A stretch of 64,000 nucleotides of DNA from Stenogyne calaminthoides (lineage: Eukaryota > Streptophyta > Magnoliopsida > Lamiales > Lamiaceae), in contig JBBCBC010000026.1 in NCBI GenBank assembly GCA_037126765.1, forward strand, positions 30,489,698 to 30,553,697, written 5' to 3'. Each line of letters begins with the position of its first letter. The first letter of the stretch is position 1. Position numbers and translations under genes: made by a program. The notes beneath the pieces were generated by a model. That model ran no database searches and was not told the DNA's origin. It saw only the letters and a program-made list of their open reading frames with translations. Positions 23,770 through 36,515 of this stretch are shown piece after piece.

Positions 23770-23954
23770 CTTTATTTGTATTGAAGGTTGATCGATGAAG
23801 AAATGTGTGTGTGAAATTTGTTTATTGAAGTGGTTTTATTGTAATTGTGTGATTAATTCATGTGGGGATATAAAAGAACATGAAAAACAAGTTAAGGGTT
23901 AGTTTTGTAGGCTTGTTATTTGAGAAGAATGGAAAGATTGCCTACATTGGTTAG

Positions 23955-24452
23955 ATGTAAGCATAACAAGTAGAAGACTAGTAATGAAGAAATAGTTTAA
24001 TATAGAGCATGGAAAGATGGTCACAATATCTATTTATGGGTATAAACTAAATTATAATATATTAGGTTAAATTTTGTATTCACCCAGTGCACCGTGTATT
24101 TATAATGTATTTTAAAATTATACAATTTATTATATTGAAAGATGTAATTTATTTGTGTTAAATCATGATAAACAAGTTGCACTACGACACGATGGACCTG
24201 AATCCATACAAGATTTAACTTAATATATTATATGCTGGATTAAGTCTAGTTAGTTCATACGAAGAGTAAGCATAACATAAATTATTCATATTGTGTTTTA
24301 ATTATAAATTTTATTTTATAAATACACATATTAATTTAAAATCACATTATTCAGGACAAAAGTTTTTTGTTTTCCTACATTTTTGTCACTTTTTGATTTT
24401 GATCATATTGATTTTTACAATTTGATTTTCGTCCAGGAGTGGGAATAGGTAA
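23955..24452. other. Gene-free stretch
   Basis: AT-rich, with a copy of the dispersed agtgcaccgtg repeat near 24087. I see nothing else. Confidence 0.4.
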
Positions 24453-26308
24453 GACTCAATTAAATCAACTACACAGTACTACATGGATCTAGATCCTCTC
24501 CAGTTCATTAATCTGTAAATTTCTTTAAATTTGTACCCTTGTTTATATCCAACTTTTATATATTTTGCCATGTTCCCAAATTAACAAAATATGCAATTCT
24601 CTATCTTCTATAAACGTAGTGATATTAATTTCGTACTATGAACAAATTACATGAAAATAAGGTTCATCGTCTCGCTGCATGAACTAAGTTATTTCTCCCT
24701 TCAAGTTCAACGTTTTTACTGGTGGGAAGTATTTTATCAAGAACATTTGCACTAAATCCTCCCGAGTTATTATTGAGTTCCGCAATTGAGAAATGTACCA
24801 CTATTTCGCCTTGCCCTTAAGGCTCCATTTGGATATAAATTCATGGATTCACACACAAATCATATTCTTTAATGAATTTATAAATACTTAAATATGAGAG
24901 TTTAGGGAAGAGAGAGAAGGGGAAGAGGGGGAAGGGGTAGAGATAAGGAGATTTCACAAATGACTAGGTTTTGATGAGGATTTGAAATCCCTCCATATTA
25001 AACTAGACTCTTAAGTATTTGTAAATTCATTTGAGAGTGATAATTTGTGTGTGAAATCCATGGATTTCCAAATCCATCCATCCAAATGGAGCCTAAGAGA
25101 AAACGGAAATAAGCTAAGACGAATTGAGTTCAAGCTTTCTCCCAGTTGAGCGTGTGTTCGTAAAAATGCCTGAAACCGGAATGGAGTTCGAGAGAGATAT
25201 GAAAAGGTAAAGCTACTAGATTATGGATAAAGGTAAAATTCAAAGGAGGAAACTTATATAGTATCAACGAGTGGCATATCAATTCAATTATGTGTCTTGA
25301 ATAACTTAGAGTGGAGGGCTTGTTGTATTCTTGTCTAGTTTTGTTGCAAACTATTCTTTATTTATTGTAAGGGTTGAGTACCCATTGTACTCTTTATAAT
25401 AAATTTTATCTTGTTCGGAAAAAAAAAATGAATGAATGCAAAATTGGGAAATTAACATATTCTATAAAGAGTGGGAAGGAAGTCTTAATTAAATACTAAT
25501 ATAGAAGTAAAAGTGAGAGCATAAAACAAATAACAATTAACTAAGTTAAATAAGAAAATAAACTTCTAGATTAAAGAGTAGTTATTTATCATAATAGTAT
25601 TAAATCAAACAAATCCTCGTAACGGCCCAAAAACTTGTTTACCATATTTTTTTATCTATTTTATTCCACAAGCGTACTACGTAGATTATAACAAGTAGTG
25701 AACACGAGTATTGAATCCACGAGAATTAATTTTAGTATCTTGCTATTACGATCTTAACAATTTATTTTTATCTAGAATCCAAATTAACCGATCGAACCCA
25801 ATTTAATACTAGCTAAACTATTTGATTGGGTCTCAAATGTTCAAAATAATATTTTTCAACGGCAAAGTATAAGGTAAACAGGTTTCACGATGAAACTGGT
25901 TAAAGAATGTGACTTATATTACTAAAGAGTGTGATTTTTTTACTATAAATGGTGTGACTTTTTACTATAAAAGGTATTACTCATAAAAGTGAAGGGTGTG
26001 ACTTATATTATAGCAGAGGGTATCATAGTAGAGTTGGTATGTTGTGAAACTTGTTCACCATGAAACTGATTTTTTTTTTACAGACATACATTTTAGTAAT
26101 ATAAGTCACACTCTTTAGTAATATAAGTCACACACTTCAATTATCACTGCGACACTCTTTACTATAATATAAGTCACACCCTTCACTTTTATGAGTAATA
26201 CATTTTACAGTAAAAAGTCACACACTTTACAGTAAAAAGTCACACATTTTAGTAATATAAGTCATACTCCTTAACCAGTTTCACCGTAAAACTTGTTCAC
26301 ACTATACT
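24453..26308 (-). mobile_element. Direct duplicate of the gypsy/MITE block at 11142-13350
   Basis: The order and content are the same as in the first copy: degraded minus-strand gag (about 24480-24815), Tourist-like MITE (24821-25093), leader with the altered primer-binding region (aacggcccaaaaac near 25620; the first copy has ggcgcc) and the palindromic element (25865-26308). It lacks the solo LTR, showing the empty site at 25141-25150. Reading frames are broken. A Stowaway-like MITE abuts its right end. Confidence 0.85.
24821..25093. mobile_element. Tourist-like MITE, second copy
   Basis: Same ends (ggctccattt...aaatggagcc), TAA flanks and interior as 11512-11790. It was carried along in the duplicated block, so it is not an independent insertion. 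Confidence 0.85.
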
Positions 26309-26551
26309 TACTCCATCCCGTGATAATGTACACGTTTACTGTTGTCACGTGTTTTTGCGAGCGATTTTTTTATTAATATTTGAAATGATAAAGTAATCTT
26401 TAAAAATGCACATAAAAGATGAGAGGTAAATCTATAATACTCCTCCTTAAAACTACAAATCACTTTATCATTTGAAGTACCAATAAATAACTTGCTTAAT
26501 AAAATTCGATAATAAAGGTGGTGTGCATGTTATTTTGGGACGGAGGGAGTA
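26309..26551. mobile_element. Stowaway-like MITE
   Basis: It begins TA-CTCCATCCCGTGATAAT and ends ATTTTGGGACGGAGGGAG-TA, with an internal inverted repeat (gaaatgataaagt / actttatcatttg). TA flanks fit Tc1/Mariner Stowaway elements. Confidence 0.8.
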
Positions 26552-26707
26552 TTAATTTGGTTCAAGTTTTATCATGCGGTGTAGCTGAGACTGCACATAT
26601 ATAAACATGTTTTCATTCAAATGAATTGGGCTGGGAGAATTTCTCAAAAAAAAAAAAATTGGGCTGGGAGATTACTGAAAAAAAGTGCGGTAAATCTCAA
26701 TTCGAAG

Positions 26708-29424
26708 ATGAGCACCACGCTGATGCATAAGCCTTTACTGTGTCTTTTTACCCAGAATTTCTGCACAGATTATACAAAATTGCTGCTCAACTGCAATGTC
26801 TTCAGCGGGAAAGCTTCTTCGTTCAAGCTTCGTTGCATAAAAAACGACGACGTTTCTGAACCCCACGAGGTCATTTCAGTATATTTTGGTGCTTATTTTT
26901 ACCTTTTCTCTCAAATTATTTCAGGAATGCCCTTTCATTTCGCATTGCAAGCACAAATTGACACAAAATTACATCTGGGCACCGTTTGTTTTTCTGCATT
27001 TAGTGGCGAGAAGTAGTTTGTGATGATTGGGATAATATGTGGCTCCTGTGATGAATCGAATTTGTGATGATTAGTATTGTGTCATTGTCATTAAAGTACC
27101 GCAGTTCATATATTTGATATTTGAGCAAAGAAAACCTAACTCAGAGGTTTCAGCTATGAAACAGAATTCTGGGCTCTTTTCGATTTGCCTAACAATCCCC
27201 CTATTTTACTGATGAGCTTTTGTGTGTTCATGTCATGAATGGATGATTAACATTTTGGTAATTTGCATGATTTTTTTATGTGGAAGTTCTAATTTCTATT
27301 GTAATTTGCATGTGAATCTTTTCTGATTTGAATCCAATGCTATTATACCTGCAATTACAAATTTCATTTTAAGTACAATCTGTAGATGGCTTTTTTCTCA
27401 TACATAATTTGATTTGGATAACTTGTCATTTAAAAAATCACTCAATTTGATTTGCCTTTCTTATAACAGGGTTTCTCGATTCTGAAACCGCAAAATCAAG
27501 GCGACATTGGAAGCATATGGAGCTCCATGGGGTTTTATGTGTTTAGCATTCATGTTCCTTTGAGTTTTGGTGGCCTGTCTACTGCTGCCAAGATTTTGAA
27601 TCAACCTGTACTCGATCCACATTTTGAGGTAAGTTTAAGTTTTCCGTGATGCAGTAGCTGATAAATGAAATGTAGTTGGCTACTGAACTGTCAAATGCTA
27701 ATATGAAATGTTCTTTATTGTCTTTAAAAGGCAAAGTCTTATGTAAATCAGTTTCACCATGTAGTGTGTATTTTTAAACAATATTAGTTGTTAAATTGAA
27801 ACGTTTTAGTCTGTTAGTATTAGTTTTTAAACTATAAAGTGATAGTTGCGAACCAGTTGTATGGTAGAACTGTTTTACTTGAGACCAACTCCTTGTAAAA
27901 AAATTAAGTTGGTAGTTCCTCTCACGATTGTGTGAACTAGTTGATTGCCTATTCAAATGGAGATGTGCATACTGAGTCCCATATTGCATTAGTTATATAC
28001 TCAGAGGCACTTTTATAGAATTTCTTTGGCTTGAAAATTTTTGAGCAAGTATTTTGTTAAAGCTCCTGCTTGATATAGGATTATTATCCGTTCCCATCTT
28101 GATATTTCTTGGATTTTACATTTCCACGAACCTGTAAATTTTCCCTACTATAAGAATGCTATTTGTTAGTGAGATTTCAATGTTGATATGTACAAGTCTC
28201 TGAATAATTATCTGGTTCCAATTTATTTGATCGTTATGCAGACTTGGAATTGCACTTACTACAATAAACGTCCTTCGATTCACACGATTCTTTTAAGAAA
28301 GTATATTAAATAATTCTCTTGGTATGTCTAACATCTTAATATATTTTGTTCATGGAATTTCTTTCCATCATCAGGATGTGCAGATGTTAATGTTGGACTT
28401 GGTTTTGTTGTTTCGTAAACAGGCATTTTTGTTACTCGGTATTCAAACCTTGGAGCTAAGCATCGTTCTGCTGCTCCTAAACTGTCCTGGGAAGCCTCAG
28501 TATCGTCTTTCAGATTTCTTTCACGCCACGAAACGAAGGAGCTGGCTGCTGGCTTCAGTGCTTGGTTTTGGATTCCTTCTTTCGTTGGTTTTCATCACTT
28601 CGTATTTTGCTGATAGCCTGATGGGCCCCAAGGTAATATACTTTTTTTTTTTTAAAAAAATTATCAATGAAGTTGCATTGAAGAGGAATAAAACCAAAGA
28701 AATTCCAAAATAGTTTTCTCTTTGTTGGACCAACACATGTCTCCACTTAAATTTGATTTTATTTTTAACGTTCAAAGTCAATATTGTTATTTGATTTCAT
28801 TTATGCCCCCATCAATCTATAGAAAGACAAAGCCTTGAACATTATTAGTTGTTCCATTGTCTTAGTTTGTCAGTATTAGTTGTTTCATCCAAAAGTATTA
28901 GTTGTTTCATTCAAAAGTAATAGTTGTTATACTAACAATTGGTTTTTGTGAACCACTGCATGATAAAATTGTTCAACATCTTAGCCAACATCTATACAAA
29001 ATGGGGCAAAATCTTCAGTGAATTTATATTTGGGACTAATATAATCGTAATCTAGCTAATGTCTTATTTACTTTACATTCAGGATGTGAACGATCCATTT
29101 CTGAAGCAAATTCTATCTAGCGGCTCAACTTCTTTAACTGCCTGCATTCTTGTTTACTGCATTATCACTCCGATGCTTGAAGAAGTGGTTTACAGAGGCT
29201 TCCTCGTAACATCTCTCTCCTCCAAAATGAAATGGCAGCAAGCAGTTGCAATCAGTTCCGTTGTTTTCAGCGGGGCCCACTTCTCTGGTGAGAATTTCTT
29301 ACAACTTGTCATTGTTGGATTAGTACTTGGATGCTCGTATTGTTGGACGGGAAATCTAAGTTCGTCTATAGCCATACATTCGCTCTACAATGCTCTGATA
29401 CTGTTTTCAACATTTATATCATGA
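26708..29424 (+). CDS. CPBP (CAAX prenyl protease / Abi-like) intramembrane protease, plastid-type
   Basis: Four exons, 26708-26869, 27470-27628, 28423-28632 and 29083-29424, all phase 0 with GT/AG boundaries, give 290 residues. The N-terminus (about 1-45) is rich in Thr, Leu, Lys and Ser with few acidic residues and fits a chloroplast transit peptide. Hydrophobic segments lie in exons 2 and 3 (for example FLLLGIQTLELSIVLLLL) and fill exon 4. The three family motifs are in exon 4: EEVVYR (210-215, EExxxR), FSGAH (239-243, FxxxH) and HSLYN (276-280). In this family they form the metal-dependent active site in the membrane. The substrate is unknown; plant members of this family include plastid envelope or thylakoid proteins. 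No defect is visible, so the gene is probably functional. Introns 2 and 3 carry related dispersed repeats (attagttgtt motifs, about 27780 and 28845). Confidence 0.9.
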
Positions 29425-29600
29425 ATTTGTTTCTAATTTACTCATGATCATTTTATGTTTCTCGTGGAGCTAAAATTCCCGTTTGGAATGAACCGTTTAG
29501 TGAAAAGTGTGCATCCATAATTAGGTTTCTATCCTACGTAAGATTTCCTATGGAACACGAGCAGAATGAGGTCATGCCACACGATGTTGCCATCACTTAG

Positions 29601-29892
29601 ACTACGTTTGTTTTGGGATTTGTCTTGTCCAGACGTGGAACGTTAAGTCCACCGTGTTGTTCTGTTTTGGATTCAATATCCGGATTTTTAAAATCCAACT
29701 TTTGTATATTTCACTCTTACACATGACATACAATTTTATCATTAACAGTTAGATATAAAGTTACACTCAATCAGTCAATCTTGTTTGGAATTACAAAATA
29801 AACATATATTATTACTATTTATCATGATTTTGAAATTCCAAAATACGCCCTTTGGATTTTCACCATCCACAGTTATCCCAAAACAAACAGTT
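29601..29892. mobile_element. Small terminal-inverted-repeat element
   Basis: The left end actacgtttgttttggga and the reverse complement of the right end (aactgtttgttttgggat) agree. It is flanked by cttag on both sides (29596-29600 and 29893-29897). It is related to the element at 5171-5978. The 5-bp duplication does not by itself fix a superfamily. Confidence 0.65.
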
Positions 29893-29897
29893 CTTAG

Positions 29898-30590
29898 GTC
29901 TAAATACGAGACGTAAAGGGTGCTCATGTTCTTAAATTCTTCATTAGGTGTACCAGAGTGTATAGAACTAGTGGTTCATGTATAATATTTATGCTATTCT
30001 GCAAACATAGAATCAAAGTATTTTTTGCTTTTTTCCACATTGCAATAATGTGAACACCCTGGTTCCAGCATATTTAGTAGAAGCATAAATAAAGTGCAAA
30101 AGTATCAAATTTTTTTAGAGTCCCCAACTATGGTCATATCACACTTTAGCCGCCTAAAGTTTCCGTGATTTACTCAATTTTTGGTTCAAATCCCCGCTCG
30201 TGCAAATGACGAAAATGCCCTGAAAGTTGTTAATTCAAATTTAAATTTTGGAAAGTAGTTTGACTTATACTAATTGATTATGATTGGAGAAAGTGGCAAA
30301 TGCCGTTATGACTTATGAGTTGCCAATTATTCCCCCTTAATTGTCTAAATCAACTTATAAATTAAATTACATTAAAAATAGAGTACCCTATTCTACTAGT
30401 AGAATTTATTTTAGAAAAAATATTGATATTATAATTATTTGGTAAGGAGTGTGTTATTATCCCTTGTCAATTTTAAATTAGTACGTAATTCAATTTTAAA
30501 ATGTAGACTAACGAGATACTTAAGTAGTGGGGCCATTACCAATCAAGCCCATACACTTGTCAATGTTCTCATTCTTATCAGTTAAGAAAC
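29898..30590. other. Gene-free stretch
   Basis: AT-rich intergenic DNA between the protease gene and the small-peptide gene. 30110-30190 resembles one arm of a MITE. I see no gene. Confidence 0.4.
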
Positions 30591-30605
30591 CCCCGCTGGA
30601 TTTTC

Positions 30606-30778
30606 GCCACGTGTCCTGTGAGTTGGATCCCACGATCACGATTCCCCTACCGACCTAAGCCTTTAAATAAGGGGTCCCTCCCCCACAAATTACAATACAA
30701 AGTTCACAAATCCAGGGCACTTTCTCTGTCTTCAAATCTTCAAATTTCAGATTAAGAAAGAGAGAAAGGAAGAAGAAA
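30606..30778 (+). promoter_or_regulatory. Promoter and 5' leader of the small-peptide gene
   Basis: A G-box core CACGTG (30608-30613, in gccacgtgtcc) lies about 55 bp upstream of a TATA-like tttaaataa (30662-30670). A pyrimidine/adenine-rich leader then runs to a purine-rich context (gaagaagaaaATGG) around the start codon. The order and spacing are those of a plant core promoter. A G-box suggests bZIP or bHLH control, which is inference. Confidence 0.6.
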
Positions 30779-30907
30779 ATGGGAGGTTTTGAGAGACAAG
30801 TGAAGCTTAGAGCTAAAGAGTTTCAATTCTATTTGAAGAAAGGAGTCAACTTTGTGGGCAAATCTTGCAAGAAAGGATGGCACAAGATCAAACACATCAA
30901 AAAATGA
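30779..30907 (+). CDS. Small lysine-rich peptide, 42 residues
   Basis: A single uninterrupted frame, MGGFERQVKLRAKEFQFYLK followed by KGVNFVGKSCKKGWHKIKHI and KK, then TGA. It has about a dozen lysines plus two arginines against only two glutamates, so it is strongly basic (estimated net charge about +10). There is one Cys (34), no signal peptide and no membrane segment. An amphipathic helix is plausible for residues 4-22. I do not recognise a named family; similar tiny Lys-rich plant proteins with a KKG-(I/F)VG-SCKKGW pattern may exist, but I cannot verify that. Support for a real gene comes from the good start context and the G-box/TATA arrangement upstream. Confidence 0.6.
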   Translation: MGGFERQVKLRAKEFQFYLKKGVNFVGKSCKKGWHKIKHIKK

Positions 30908-32800
30908 TGTTTAAATTTTTAGTTTGAAGTTTTTTGTTCATTGAAAATGTTATGTTATCTTGTTTTTCTTTGTTAGTGCAATCTTTTTCCATTGTTTCCT
31001 TTAGATGCAAATTCGATTTAGGGTGTGGTCTCTTATTGCAATCTTGAAACCTATATGTTTTTTATATTTTAAATTTTCTTGTACTGAAATTTTGGTTCAT
31101 CTGATAATGATATATTTGGTATATTGTGATACCTTTTAAATTCTTTCTTGTTGATCTTGAAGTTTAATGCATGTATGAAGCTAATCTGGGATCTTGTATT
31201 GGTTTTGAATTTTAACGAATCGAATCGTTGAAGCTAAGATTTTATATAAACAGCAGTTAGCACTTAACAAACGAGTATTGTAAATATTAATGAAGGTTTG
31301 CTTAAACAATCAAATTTAGCACGTAATTTTAATTTTTCATCAATTTAAGCACATATTTTTTTCGCTATTAAAGTATAGCACATATTTTTACGTAATACTT
31401 AAAAATATCCCAAGTCACCATTTTCGGCAAGGTTCGTTTGATGTGGTCGTCGGAGTTAACTTATCTTGTTGATGTGTATATATTAAAATAAAACATTTAA
31501 AAATATCACCACTTAAAATTAGAAAATAGTGACCCAAGATATTCTTTTAATCTGTGTTTTTTAATCTCAGGTGGTGATATTTTTTATTTTTTTTATTTTA
31601 TTAGTTATACGTCAATAAAACAGGTGGATTGCGGGAACCATATCGGATCGGATAAACCTTGTCGAAAATAGTGAATCAGGATGTTTTAAAATATTAATTG
31701 AAAGTATGTGCTAAATATTAATTGAAAGTATGTGCTAAATTTGTAGAGAAATATTTTAGAAAATTGTACAAAATCATCTCAACAAATCACAAGAGTAATC
31801 AGAGTGATACGATCATACAATTATTATGAAATTAATACAAATAAGTAAAACTAAGCTTAATTGATGCAATCATCCAGTAAGTATAAAATCAAATTGTATT
31901 ATAACTTATAAGTGCGATTTGAAAATTGTCTGAAAAAATTACTATACAGTTCCATTTAAATTGCAATATAAGTAATTATGCTAACATCATACCGAACGCA
32001 TTTAAATAATTATATAACTCCATTTGAACTTTTTTAATATTTATTTTTAAGTGAAAAATATCGTTTAAGAATTTGTTAGAACTTGCATAGTTTTACATAA
32101 AATCTAAGGACTTGCTAGAATTTACATAGGTTTAAACCAAATTTTGGAACTTGTATATTTTGAACTTACATGATCTTAAACTAGAGTTGGTAACTAGTGA
32201 ATATGGTCTAGATTATACTTTATGTGAATTTATAATCTTTAAAAGAATTTATGGTGAAATTTCTTGTGAGAAAAAAAAAAATCCATAATTTTTTTAAAGC
32301 AGAAATCCATCTTAAAAGTTAAATCGAACAATTTAATATGAGACACCTTACATGAGACGGTCTCACGATGAGACGGAGCGTAAGTGAGCATTGACGCTTT
32401 AATTTTTGGGTGATGCTAAATGGTAGAAATCACCCCGGTGTGAAAAGGGTAAAATGATTTAACTTTCTTTAATGAAATCGTGATAATTTCAATTTTGACG
32501 AACCAACTACACCTTAAATATTAAATAATAAACCCTAAATCATGACCTATTCGGGTCGGGTAAACCATGAACCAGTCGGGCCGGGTATAAAATATTTCAT
32601 TAAGGGTATTAAGGTAAATTTACACATCTAAAGTGTGTTCACCCCTGGGTGAATCACCCCATTTAGCATTACCGTTAATTCTTTGAAAGGTGTGAGTGTT
32701 ATTTATAAGTTGTATTTGTATCCCGTTTTATGTATAAGACTGTCTTATATTAGACTTTATCATATGAGTTTTTGTTACGGATAATAAAAAAATATACACC
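30908..32800. other. Gene-free stretch with a MITE
   Basis: After the peptide gene the DNA is AT-rich without a gene. 32340-32395 carries the dispersed gagacggtctcacgatgaga motif, also found near 51960 and 62120. 32405-32672 is a palindromic MITE with ends gggtgatgctaaatgg and ccatttagcattacc and a centre related to the repeats near 10540-10640 and 16570-16650 (tcgggtcgggt, aaccctaaatcatga). Confidence 0.55.
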
Positions 32801-33690
32801 ATACTGTAATTTTGAGTAACTTCCAAATTAAAACATTTACCAAAATAGCCCGACTCCTTATAAGCAGGAGTCTGTCAGCCAAACTGCACAAGAAGTCGTT
32901 CAGTTCCAATTTTCTTCAAATTTCTGTTAGCTCTTCAAATCCTTCAGTTACAATTTTCATCTCCCTCCATACTCCGCCCCTTCTTCAATTTCTCTCTGAT
33001 ACAATCCGAATTGCGCTGCGTACTTGTGATCTTTCTTGCTGAATTCGGTTTCTTTTTCTGTCTTTTTATTTTTTGCCGTGTTTTGAGTAAATGGAAATGA
33101 TCGCTGTTGAGGAATCGAGATATTTGATGGTCTATTTGTACGCTATTGGTGGAGGAATGGTCGCCGGAAAACGAATAGCTCGACGGTTTGTTAAGACTTT
33201 TATAATACCTACAGTACCGCGTAGTTGTAAATTTAGGGTTGTCTGAATTTGAAGTTAGGGTTTTCGTTATATTTCTGTTTGATTTTCTGTATTTCTGTGA
33301 TTGGATCTCGAATTTGGTGATTTGGACTACTTGATCTGTGTCCTTGGTGAATTTCTTGTTCTTCGGGCGTATTAGGTTTAAAATTGGGGGAATCGATTTT
33401 CTTGTTCAAACCGGGCGAGAAATTTGAGTTTTCTGTTGTTCAAGTAACGTTTTGGAGAATTCTGGTGAAATTCTGTGTGTTCTTGCGGAAACTAGTGCAG
33501 GAGTCGATTAAGCTTGAATTGTGTGTACTATCATTGGACATTTCTCTGAAATGCATGCAGTTTGAATCGACCGTGGTCTTTTTGCATTTAATGGAAAAGG
33601 AAGTTTGAATTGGACTATTGCTCTGTTAAATTAAGGTTTAGGTTTTCAATCAATTGGATTTAGTAGCATACTCTTTACTGAAGATTTTGA

Positions 33691-36016
33691 ATGGCGGGGA
33701 GAAGAGAATTATCGTTTCCAAAACTGAGTGATGTTGCTAATTTGAAAGAGAAGCTGGTTAGGGCAACTCTTAGTAATGTGAGATCACTAGGTCACCCATA
33801 TGTTGAGCTTAGACAAGATGGGAAGAAGTTGATCTTTTTCTGTACTTTGTGTCTTGCGCCTTGCTATGGTGATACAAACTTGTGGAATCACTTAAAAGGT
33901 CATCTACACACTGAAAGACTAGCCACTGCAAAAGCTACGTTGCTGAAACCAAATCCATGGCCATTTAATGATGGCGTGTTCCTCTTTCATGATATGGAGG
34001 AACAAGGTTTCGAGAAAGACAAGTTGCTAGACATCCATCATGCTGATGCAGAAAGCCTGGCTTTGGTTAATTATACAGGGAACTTGGAACCAAGTGCTAG
34101 CACTCATACTTCACTAGAGATTGAGGATAGTGCTGAGTGTGATGGAAATAACTGTGACTCAAACGTGGATGTTGATGGAACTGGTAGAAAACTAGTTATC
34201 CCAGGTGTCCTGCAAAACGATAAGGTATCTGATTTGGTGGTGAATCATGTGGGTATCGGAAAAATTAGTGCTAGATTTATGGTTAAGGACGGGGTGTCTG
34301 ATAAAATCCATAGAATATGGTGCGAATGGCTTGGAGACGAGGTTCTCACCGAGACTAATACTGATGTGGCTGTAGAGCATGACTTTGCTGTTGTTACATT
34401 TGCTTACAATCATAACTTGGGCCGAAGAGGGTTACTGTCGAGTTTCAGGTGTTTGCTTCCTTCTAGTCGTCATTTGGAATCTGAGGATACTGGCTGTACT
34501 AGAGGCCAGAAGAGGAAATCATTTTCTGAATCAGAATTAAGCGGTAAAGAGGACTCTTCTGGAGAAGAGACTAAATCTTCAAATTGTAAAGCAGTAGTGG
34601 CACTTGGAAATGATGATCAGCAATTGTATTCTCAGATTCTCTCAAGCAAGACCATGAGAAAACAATGGAAGAAAGAACTGCGAATTGCCTCTGGGAGGAC
34701 ATGTGCTATCTGCCGACAGAAGATGTTACCAAATAAAGATGTGGCTGCTCTCATGAACATAAGGACTGGGAAGCTTGTTTGCAGTAGTAGAAATTCAACT
34801 GGGGTCAGACATTATTTGCAATTCCTTATTCTTTTTCCATTATTAGCTATATATTGGACATTTAGTAATGTCTCTCCTTTTATTTTTCTGAAATTCTATG
34901 ATTTCATTTGTATATAGGCGTTCCACATGTTTCATATGTCCTGTCTCATTCATTGGGTACTGCTCTGTGAGGTTGAATCTCATGCAAAGCAGTCAAAGGA
35001 GCCCAAAGCAAAGCCAGTTTCCACGAGAAAGGTTAAAGGGAAGAATGGGGGAAAGGGGAAGAAGCAAGAGAAGCCAACTCGCTCAGTATTCTGCCCCGAG
35101 TGTCAGGGCAGTGGTGTAAGAATTGATGGCAATGTTGAAATACCAACCATCGCACTTTCTGAGGTTCATCTTATTTTACTTCATACCTGTCTTATCACTA
35201 ATGTTTTGTTACTAATGCTTCTTATTACTAATGTTTCTTTTTATATGGTCAATTCAGATATTCAGGTGTAAGATCAAACTTCATGATGCTCATAAAGCAT
35301 GGATGAAAGATCCTGAACTATTGGAGAAGAACTGCTCAATGGGCTTTGTTTTCCCTCCTATGTCTGATGAAACGGTTTCGGTAAGCATTCGATTTTTTAC
35401 CAACTTAATAGGTAGCCTGTTAACTCAATATTACACAGAGTAAAATTAACTAGGTAAAAGATTTTAAAAGTGAACTTATTAGAAGAGGATGACCAAATGT
35501 AGGATCAATATGAAATATCCAACATCCCATCCAAATAAATGTTGTTAGCTTTTCACAATGCATGCGCCATCTCTGACTACCTAATAGAAAATCATTTAAA
35601 AACACTCATGTCTAAAAAAAATTGTGCCTTATTTTAGGAATAACATATTAAATACCTGTAACAGATTTGAATTTTCCATATGCTTCTTAAATCCTGCCAA
35701 GACACTTCCAAAAACTACACGAAAAGATAAGTGCACTAATTGACCTATCAGTAGATACATTTCTGTTAAGATCTGCATGAACATGAAAAAATCAAGATGC
35801 TTTCACCATTGCCTAATATGTGTGTCCTGTTCGAATGTAGATCTTAAATACAGTTATCAAGGCAGAAGCTGTATCTGTTTGTGGATATAGCTGAATAAGA
35901 TGTGTAATAATTGTTAATTACATAGATGCTAACAATTATGATCCCTTTTTTCTTTTACTTGTCAGGATTGTGTAAAATCTCTGAAATTGTTGTGTTTCTA
36001 TCGTGCCGGAGAGTAG
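33691..36016 (+). CDS. U1-type zinc-finger and RING-like protein, plant-specific, function unknown
   Basis: Exons 33691-34803, 34918-35163, 35258-35380 and 35966-36016, all phase 0, give 510 residues. An N-terminal zinc finger, C51-X2-C54-X12-H67-X5-H73, in FFCTLCLAPCYGDTNLWNHL, fits the U1/matrin type, usually RNA- or double-strand-RNA-binding. It is followed by LLKPNPWPFNDGV. The middle (about 80-300) is acidic and low-complexity apart from a conserved block around ISARFMVKDG and HRIWCEWLG. The C-terminal part has a RING-like set: CAIC (338-341), then across the splice FHMSCLIHW (376-384), a further Cys in LLCEVE, and FCPEC in exon 2. It is followed by a basic KGKNGGKGKK stretch and a conserved end, CFYRAGE. 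Reading on past the exon 1 donor gives a longer frame that is clearly intronic. An untranslated leader probably covers about 32860-33040. I do not recognise a named gene. Confidence 0.82.
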
Positions 36017-36515
36017 ATCTGAGATAATTTCCTGCGATCCTGTTATGTGGAACTTACTGCTGATGCCTTTGCTATTTATGGTGATGGCTCTGAAGAAAAC
36101 CATTGTAGGTGGTGTAGTCGTAAAAAGTTGTATGTGCATAGACACAGTTTTTAGTTGGGCATGACTGGTGGTGCATATGCTAGTACATTTCGTCCTTGAA
36201 TTTGGTTCTTGTGTAAAGAAATTGCTGCTTTTAGGTGTTCGTATTAAAATTCTTCGGTGTCCATATCGTGCGATGAAAGTAATCTTCCTACTAGACCTAG
36301 TAGTATCTCTTCATTCAAATAAATTTGCAGGGTACAAGTCGTATTCTCATATGTGTGTATCTATTATTTCTGCAATTTCATTACAACTATGTCCCAAGTG
36401 CCTTGCTAATTCGATTATTTGTGACTTATTCTTTGGTATTTATATAAGTTTCGAATTGAGTCTCTTTCCAAAGCATGAGAGAGGGTGATGATATACATAA
36501 TACAAGTTAAATATT

